From an uncultured bacterium (lineage in GTDB: Bacteria; Bacillota; Clostridia; Oscillospirales; Oscillospiraceae): a DNA stretch of 8,471 nt. Position numbers and translations under genes: made by a program. Position 1 is the first letter of the stretch, and every line of letters begins with the position of its first letter. Location: assembly GCA_905214155.1 (NCBI GenBank), contig CAJMLC010000082.1, positions 1-8,471 on the forward strand. Reading direction: 5' to 3'. Below the pieces are notes generated by a model. That model ran no database searches and was not told the DNA's origin. It saw nothing but the letters and a program-made list of their open reading frames with translations. Below, piece by piece: positions 4,882 through 8,471 of this stretch.

Positions 4882-6391
4882 ATTCCATCGGGATCAGCAG
4901 AAGCGTCCCGGCCTCGATCTCGTCTCCCGTCAGGCCGTTGGCCGCGCAGACGGAGGCCACGGACGTGCCGTATTGTTTGGCGACCTCCCAGACCGGGAGC
5001 GCCGCAGGCACCGGGCGGATGATCAGCGAGGGCCGGCGCGTCTGTGCCGCCGGGGGCTCGATCGTCCCGCCGGAGAGCGTCCGGAGCGTCTGCCGCGCGA
5101 AGACCTCGGCGTCCAGCGTCAGCTCATAGCGCGCCTCCGCGCCGTCCGCGCCGGGCGAGGCATATCCGCCGGGGCACTGCACCGCGGTCGCCGTGCAGCG
5201 CGCGCCGGGGTTTGCGGGCAGCTCGGTCTCGGCCCGCGCCGCGCCGGAGAGGCCCAGCAGCGCGCCGTCCGCGTCCGTACCCAGCACCCGGAGCGCGACC
5301 GGCACCGTCACGCGCAGCCCCTGCTCCGTCTGCTCCGTGCGCGGGAAATCGACGAACGCCGTGCTGTCGATCACGCTGTGCAGCGCCGCGCCTTCGATGG
5401 CGTCCCGCACGGAAAGGCGCTGGGTCTGCCGGTCGAGCTGGCAATCGAACTGAAATTCCTTCCACTCCGGCTGCAGCGTCCCGCAGGTCGAAAATGCGTC
5501 CTCGCAGAACGTCAGCGTGACCGTCCGCGTCACAAGGCACTGCGTCAGCAGCCCCACACTGGCCGAGAGCTTCGGCGCATCCTCTGCGCCGGTGACTGTC
5601 ACGTCGCAGCTCGTCACCGTGGTGAGCAGGCGGAGCTGGTCCTCGTCATAATCTGTGCTGAGCTGGCAATACTGCGAGAAGGGGAGCGTGTGCGTGCAGC
5701 TCCCGACGCTCCCGTCCGCGGTCAGATACAGCGTCCTGAGCTGCATCGTGCCCTTGAAAACGGCCTTGTTCCCGACGATCCGCCGCTCCGTGACCTCCGG
5801 CAGGGCCGCGGCCGAGACGATCGTCTGCGGCACGCTCGAGCCTGCTGGCAGATCGAGCTCATCACCGACGAGATAGGTCCGCTCCGCCGTCTCCGCCGGG
5901 AGCGGCAGCGGATAGCTCCGGCAGCGGAGCTGCAGCCCCTTCGGCGTTTCCTTCAACAGCGGTAGCGCGATCTCGTCCTCCGCAAAGCCGAAGATCTGCG
6001 CGCCGACCTCCACGCGGAACAGGATCTTCCGCGAGTTGACGAGCCGCGCATCCGCCGCGAGCACGCGGCAGTCCATCAGGATCTGCGTGTCCTCCTTTGC
6101 CGCCGGATGCTCGAGGCGCAGCGTGAAGGGGATCCACGCCTCCAGCGTCCGGGCCATGTCGTCGTCCTCCGTCTGGTAGAGGGCCGCGGCCTGCACGCCG
6201 CCCGTGATCTGGACGGCGCCGTTCATCCCCTCGCGGCTCCGCACGACCGCCTGCGCGCAGCAGTAGACGACGCGCGACGCATCCGGGGAGGCGTCCGGCA
6301 CGATGACCTCCTGCGTCTGCTCCTGCCGGCAGACGCCCTCTATGCTTTGCCGCAGAAAGGCTGTGGTTCTGGTTTCAAACTCAAGCTCCAT
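4880..6391 (-). CDS. sipL: SipL-like SpoIVA-interacting coat protein (DUF3794/SPOCS plus LysM-like)
   Basis: A 503-residue protein of the SipL type. In Clostridioides difficile SipL is needed to encase the forespore with coat; it binds SpoIVA through its C-terminal LysM region. Here the N-terminal half carries DUF3794 (SPOCS) features: VPDASPDASRVV at about 31-42, followed by repeated beta-rich blocks (about 40-140, 195-290 and 325-395) with hydrophobic/basic alternation such as RKILFRVEVGAQIFGF. The last 45 residues form a LysM-like module with EVAKQYGTSVASVCAANGL and a closing IEAGTLLLIP. The usual opening GDTLW is replaced by AALPVW, so carbohydrate binding is doubtful and a protein-binding role fits better. 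The ATG at 6389-6391 has AAGGAG at 6401-6406, 9 bases upstream. It sits directly before spoIVA, which strongly supports the assignment over other DUF3794 proteins such as CotR-type or SafA-like LysM proteins. Confidence 0.88.
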   Translation of the reverse strand: MELEFETRTTAFLRQSIEGVCRQEQTQEVIVPDASPDASRVVYCCAQAVVRSREGMNGAVQITGGVQAAALYQTEDDDMARTLEAWIPFTLRLEHPAAKEDTQILMDCRVLAADARLVNSRKILFRVEVGAQIFGFAEDEIALPLLKETPKGLQLRCRSYPLPLPAETAERTYLVGDELDLPAGSSVPQTIVSAAALPEVTERRIVGNKAVFKGTMQLRTLYLTADGSVGSCTHTLPFSQYCQLSTDYDEDQLRLLTTVTSCDVTVTGAEDAPKLSASVGLLTQCLVTRTVTLTFCEDAFSTCGTLQPEWKEFQFDCQLDRQTQRLSVRDAIEGAALHSVIDSTAFVDFPRTEQTEQGLRVTVPVALRVLGTDADGALLGLSGAARAETELPANPGARCTATAVQCPGGYASPGADGAEARYELTLDAEVFARQTLRTLSGGTIEPPAAQTRRPSLIIRPVPAALPVWEVAKQYGTSVASVCAANGLTGDEIEAGTLLLIPME

Positions 6392-6422
6392 TGTCGTTCA
6401 CTCCTTGTCACTTGCTATGGGA

Positions 6423-6451
6423 TATATATGCGGCAGGGGACAAGGTTATGA
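6423..6451 (-). promoter_or_regulatory. Candidate sigma-E promoter of sipL-spoIVA
   Basis: On the minus strand, TCATAAC (6445-6451) and CATATATA (6423-6430) are separated by 14 bases. They resemble the B. subtilis sigma-E elements (KMATATT and CATACAMT) at the correct spacing, with two mismatches in each. Transcription would begin near 6415, leaving a leader of about 25 bases that holds the sipL ribosome binding site. Sigma-E control is expected, because spoIVA is a mother-cell sigma-E gene in studied spore formers. No sigma-A-like pair competes in this gap. Confidence 0.45.
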
Positions 6452-6453
6452 TG

Positions 6454-6603
6454 CTATCTGCAATCGGTGAGCAAAAATCCGAGCACGATCAGCGCTGCTG
6501 CCGCGAGTACCCGCAAAAACCATCCGCCGAATAAAAACGAGATCAGCAGCCCGATCCCCACGCCGAGCACAAGAAAGCCGATCTTCGACGTTTTATGACA
6601 CAT
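6454..6603 (-). CDS. Small two-helix membrane protein upstream of sipL, function unknown
   Basis: I do not recognise this 49-residue protein. It begins MCHKTSKIGF and contains two hydrophobic stretches, about 8-26 and 28-45, separated by a Gly-Gly-Trp turn. This suggests a helical hairpin in the membrane with a short Cys/Lys N-terminus and a Cys-Arg C-terminus. The first helix has small residues at regular spacing (GVGIG), a packing pattern. The ATG at 6601-6603 follows GAGGTGG (6609-6615) on the minus strand. The frame extends to a TTG at 6654, but that start lacks a ribosome binding site and adds a hydrophilic segment before the natural N-terminus. It ends 62 bases before sipL on the same strand, so it may belong to the same sporulation unit. 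A sigma-E-like -10, CATAGACT, lies just upstream. The gene is short, so its reality rests on the hydrophobic design and ribosome binding site. Confidence 0.6.
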   Translation of the reverse strand: MCHKTSKIGFLVLGVGIGLLISFLFGGWFLRVLAAAALIVLGFLLTDCR

Positions 6604-6620
6604 CGTCACCACCTCAGTGC

Positions 6621-6649
6621 AGTCTATGCGCGCAGGCAGAAGAACTTGC
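6621..6649 (-). promoter_or_regulatory. Weak sigma-E-like promoter of the small membrane protein gene
   Basis: On the minus strand CATAGACT (6621-6628) fits the sigma-E -10 pattern CATANNNT, with GCAAGTT (6643-6649) 14 bases upstream as a poor -35. Transcription would start near 6614, which crowds the ribosome binding site at 6609-6615. It is recorded because the same type of -10 precedes sipL, but it could be chance. Confidence 0.22.
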
Positions 6650-6663
6650 TGCAAAAATAACCA

Positions 6664-6692
6664 TTTACAGAAGCAGTGGAATACGATATAAT
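6664..6692 (+). promoter_or_regulatory. Sigma-A-type promoter of the small protein-hydrogenase unit
   Basis: TTTACA (6664-6669) and a perfect TATAAT (6687-6692) are separated by 17 bases. Transcription would begin near 6699, just before the GAGAGGG ribosome binding site, giving a leader of about 20 bases. The strong consensus suggests steady vegetative expression. I see no palindromic operator, such as a Rex or FNR site, around it. Confidence 0.75.
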
Positions 6693-6703
6693 CTTACCGA
6701 ATA

Positions 6704-6710
6704 GAGAGGG
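6704..6710 (+). promoter_or_regulatory. Ribosome binding site that decides the start of the 79-residue protein
   Basis: GAGAGGG abuts an ATG at 6711 with no spacer, which a ribosome could not use well, but lies 9 bases before the in-frame ATG at 6720. The second ATG is therefore the likely start. Confidence 0.65.
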
Positions 6711-6719
6711 ATGCAATAT

Positions 6720-6959
6720 ATGCAAAACGAAGAGCTGCTGACCGTCCGGGACATCCTGGACGACGATTACGGCTGCGAGGAGCTCCCACGGGGGGCCGAA
6801 CCGATGGTAACGGTGATTTTAACCGATGACCACGGTGCGGAACGGGTCCTGCGCCTCGCGGACAGCCAGACCCGCGCGTGGCGGCCGGGGGACCGGATCG
6901 CGCTGGGCGTGGATGGCGTCCCGCTGCGGGCCAATGCAGAATCACATGGAGGAACTTGA
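6720..6959 (+). CDS. Unrecognised acidic 79-residue protein coupled to the hydrogenase gene
   Basis: I do not recognise this protein. It is soluble, has no Cys beyond Cys18 and no membrane segment. Residues about 1-25 are acidic (RDILDDDYGCEELPRG). Residues 28-73 read as alternating beta strands with turns (MVTVILTDDHGAERVLRLAD, later PGDRIALGVDGVPL), which suggests a small beta-barrel or sandwich. The PGDRIAL stretch resembles the turn seen in SH3-like or OB-like barrels, but this is only an impression. The TGA (6957-6959) lies 5 bases before the hydrogenase ATG, and the hydrogenase ribosome binding site GGAGG (6948-6952) lies inside this gene, so the two are translationally linked. That implies a role tied to the hydrogenase: assembly, regulation, or binding of an electron partner. 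Confidence 0.72.
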   Translation: MQNEELLTVRDILDDDYGCEELPRGAEPMVTVILTDDHGAERVLRLADSQTRAWRPGDRIALGVDGVPLRANAESHGGT

Positions 6960-6964
6960 AGTTT

Positions 6965-8461
6965 ATGCGCTACGCCGATTCCCTGATCACAGACATCCGA
7001 AAACAGGTCTTCACCGAGGTGGCCCGGATGGCCTACTCCGGCGACTATACCCAGATGGAGGACATCCCTTATAAAATTGTCCCCGGCATCAACCCGCGCC
7101 ACCGCGAATCCGTCTTTCTCGAGCGGGCCATCGCGGGCGAGCGGGTGCGGCTGGCGATGGGCCTGTCGCTCCAGCCCGTGCAGCAGCGGACGATGCTCAG
7201 CGAGGGCATGGACCACGCGGCCATCGCCGAGCAGTATTACGAGCCGCCGCTCGTCAACATCATTCCCTACGCCTGCCACGCCTGTCCCACCAAGCGCTAT
7301 CAGGCGACGGGACTCTGTCAGGGCTGCCTTGCCGCGTCGTGTCAGCGCGTCTGTCCCAAGGGCGCGATCGACTTCGTCAACGGCAAGAGCCGCATCGACC
7401 AGGAAAAATGCATCAAGTGCGGCAAGTGTGCCGCGTCCTGCCCGTATCACGCGATCGTGATGATCGAACGGCCCTGTCAGGCCGCATGCGGGATGGACGC
7501 CATCGGCGTAGACGAATACGGCAAGGCGTGCATCGACTATGACCGCTGCGTGTCCTGCGGCCAGTGCCTCGTCAGCTGTCCGTTCGGCGCGATCGTCGAC
7601 AAGAGCCAGATCTATCAGGTCGTCCGTTCGATCCTGGAGGGAAACGAGGTCATCGCCATCGTCGCGCCGTCGTTCGCCGGGCAGTTCGGCAAGAACGTCA
7701 CGGCGGCAAAGTTCGTCGCGGCGATGAAGGCGCTGGGCTTCTCGGCGGTCGAGGAGGTCGCCGTCGGCGCGGACATCTGCGCGGTCGAGGAGGCGCGGGA
7801 CTATCTGGAGAAGGTCCCGGCGGAAAACCGCTTCCTCGCGACGTCGTGCTGCCCGTCGTGGCGGATGATGGCGCGGCGCCTGTTCCCAAAGGAGTCTGGC
7901 AACATCTCCATGACCTACACGCCGATGGTCTACACGGCACGGATGGTGAAGGAGCAGCACCCGGGCTGCAAGGTCGTCTTCGTCGGGCCGTGCGCGGCGA
8001 AAAAGCTCGAGGCCATGCAGGAAGAGCTGCGCAATGACGTCGATTTCGTCCTGACATACGAAGAACTCATGGGCATTTTCGAGGCGAAGGACGTCGACCT
8101 CAAGACGATCGAACCGGATGAGGAGCTGAAAAACGGCACGGGCCTTGGCCGCGGCTTTGCGGCGGCGGGCGGCGTGGCTCTCGCGGTGGAGGACGTGATC
8201 CGGAAGCTGCGGCCCGACGCGGAGGTCAAGATCCAGCGGGCAGACGGGCTGCGCGAGTGCCGGAAGCTGCTGACGCTGGCCCGCGCGGGCAAGCTGGACG
8301 GCTATCTGCTCGAGGGCATGGCGTGCCCCGGCGGCTGCATCGCCGGCGCGGGCACGATCATCGCGCCGGAGCAGGCGGCCAAAAAGCTGAAGGAGCATAT
8401 CGCGCAGGCGGACGTGACGTCCTGCGCGGATAGCCCCTTCTGTGCAGAATTGGAAAAATAA
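6965..8461 (+). CDS. [FeFe] hydrogenase, group B type, with N-terminal iron-sulfur domains
   Basis: A 498-residue cytoplasmic enzyme that interconverts protons and hydrogen, probably with ferredoxin. The catalytic H-domain has all three signatures: L1 TSCCPSW (293-299), L2 GPCAAKKLE (341-349) and L3 GMACPGGC (451-458). Cys296, Cys343, Cys454 and Cys458 are the expected H-cluster ligands and Cys295 the proton-relay cysteine. L2 begins Gly-Pro-Cys rather than the Met-Pro-Cys of group A, and with the N-terminal layout this points to group B. The N-terminus carries a six-cysteine block (104, 107, 118, 121, 126, 130) and two ferredoxin-like motifs, CIKCGKCAASCP (149-160) and CVSCGQCLVSCP (195-206), with Cys171, Cys175 and Cys189 between them. 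The ATG at 6965 is preceded by GGAGG with a long 12-base spacing; the frame extends further upstream, but only into the preceding gene. Activity would require HydE, HydF and HydG, not seen here. Confidence 0.92.
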   Translation: MRYADSLITDIRKQVFTEVARMAYSGDYTQMEDIPYKIVPGINPRHRESVFLERAIAGERVRLAMGLSLQPVQQRTMLSEGMDHAAIAEQYYEPPLVNIIPYACHACPTKRYQATGLCQGCLAASCQRVCPKGAIDFVNGKSRIDQEKCIKCGKCAASCPYHAIVMIERPCQAACGMDAIGVDEYGKACIDYDRCVSCGQCLVSCPFGAIVDKSQIYQVVRSILEGNEVIAIVAPSFAGQFGKNVTAAKFVAAMKALGFSAVEEVAVGADICAVEEARDYLEKVPAENRFLATSCCPSWRMMARRLFPKESGNISMTYTPMVYTARMVKEQHPGCKVVFVGPCAAKKLEAMQEELRNDVDFVLTYEELMGIFEAKDVDLKTIEPDEELKNGTGLGRGFAAAGGVALAVEDVIRKLRPDAEVKIQRADGLRECRKLLTLARAGKLDGYLLEGMACPGGCIAGAGTIIAPEQAAKKLKEHIAQADVTSCADSPFCAELEK

Positions 8462-8471
8462 CGAAGTCCGG

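Noticed and set aside
3663..5129. Long plus-strand open frame (488 codons) opposite spoIVA and the sipL end
   Set aside because: It is antisense to spoIVA, has an Arg/His/Gln/Leu-rich composition, no ribosome binding site and no recognisable motif.
4973..5965. Plus-strand open frame (330 codons) opposite sipL
   Set aside because: It is an Arg-rich shadow frame opposite a recognised coat protein, with no ribosome binding site or domain.
6604..6654. Longer form of the small membrane protein starting with TTG at 6654
   Set aside because: No ribosome binding site precedes it, and the added residues are unlike a membrane protein N-terminus. The ATG at 6603 has a good GAGGTGG site.
6767..8398. 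Minus-strand open frame (543 codons) opposite the hydrogenase
   Set aside because: The plus frame has all H-cluster and ferredoxin motifs; the antisense peptide is Arg/Asp/His-rich with no domain.

Overview
The window looks like chromosome of a GC-rich, spore-forming anaerobe of the Bacillota, most likely class Clostridia near the Oscillospiraceae. The evidence is two endospore coat-assembly genes (sipL, spoIVA), a group B-type [FeFe] hydrogenase, strong AGGAGG-type ribosome binding sites, and an intergenic hairpin mosaic of the kind I recall from gut Oscillospiraceae. The family placement is inference. Nothing suggests phage, plasmid or insertion-sequence DNA.

Layout. Positions 1-182 (minus) hold the first 60 codons of the YchF ATPase. 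Positions 248-1387 (minus) encode a lipoprotein with a Glu/Pro-rich spacer and a Trp-rich extracellular domain resembling DUF3472. Positions 1388-1628 hold a divergent promoter pair: a TTGAAA/TATAAT promoter drives the lipoprotein leftward and a TTGACT/TAAAAT promoter drives an NSS-family sodium-coupled amino-acid transporter (1629-2960) rightward. The transporter ends at a strong, probably bidirectional, hairpin terminator. Positions 3011-3386 have no gene but carry a dense run of small hairpins and repeats.

From 6603 down to 3387 on the minus strand lies a sporulation cluster: a 49-residue two-helix membrane protein, sipL (DUF3794/SPOCS plus a C-terminal LysM-like domain) and spoIVA. The spoIVA gene starts with TTG, and its ribosome binding site overlaps the sipL stop codon. 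In Clostridioides difficile SipL binds SpoIVA, and together they build the basement layer of the coat on the forespore; here both partners appear to be made from one mRNA. A sigma-E-like promoter sits directly before sipL.

From 6664 rightward, a consensus-like housekeeping promoter drives a two-gene unit: an unrecognised 79-residue acidic protein, then a 498-residue [FeFe] hydrogenase of the group B type, whose start lies 5 bases after the small gene's stop. Hydrogenase maturases and redox partners are not in the window.

The most novel-looking items are the two small unrecognised genes (one beside sipL, one coupled to the hydrogenase) and the hairpin mosaic after spoIVA. I did not find a clearly new multi-gene system.
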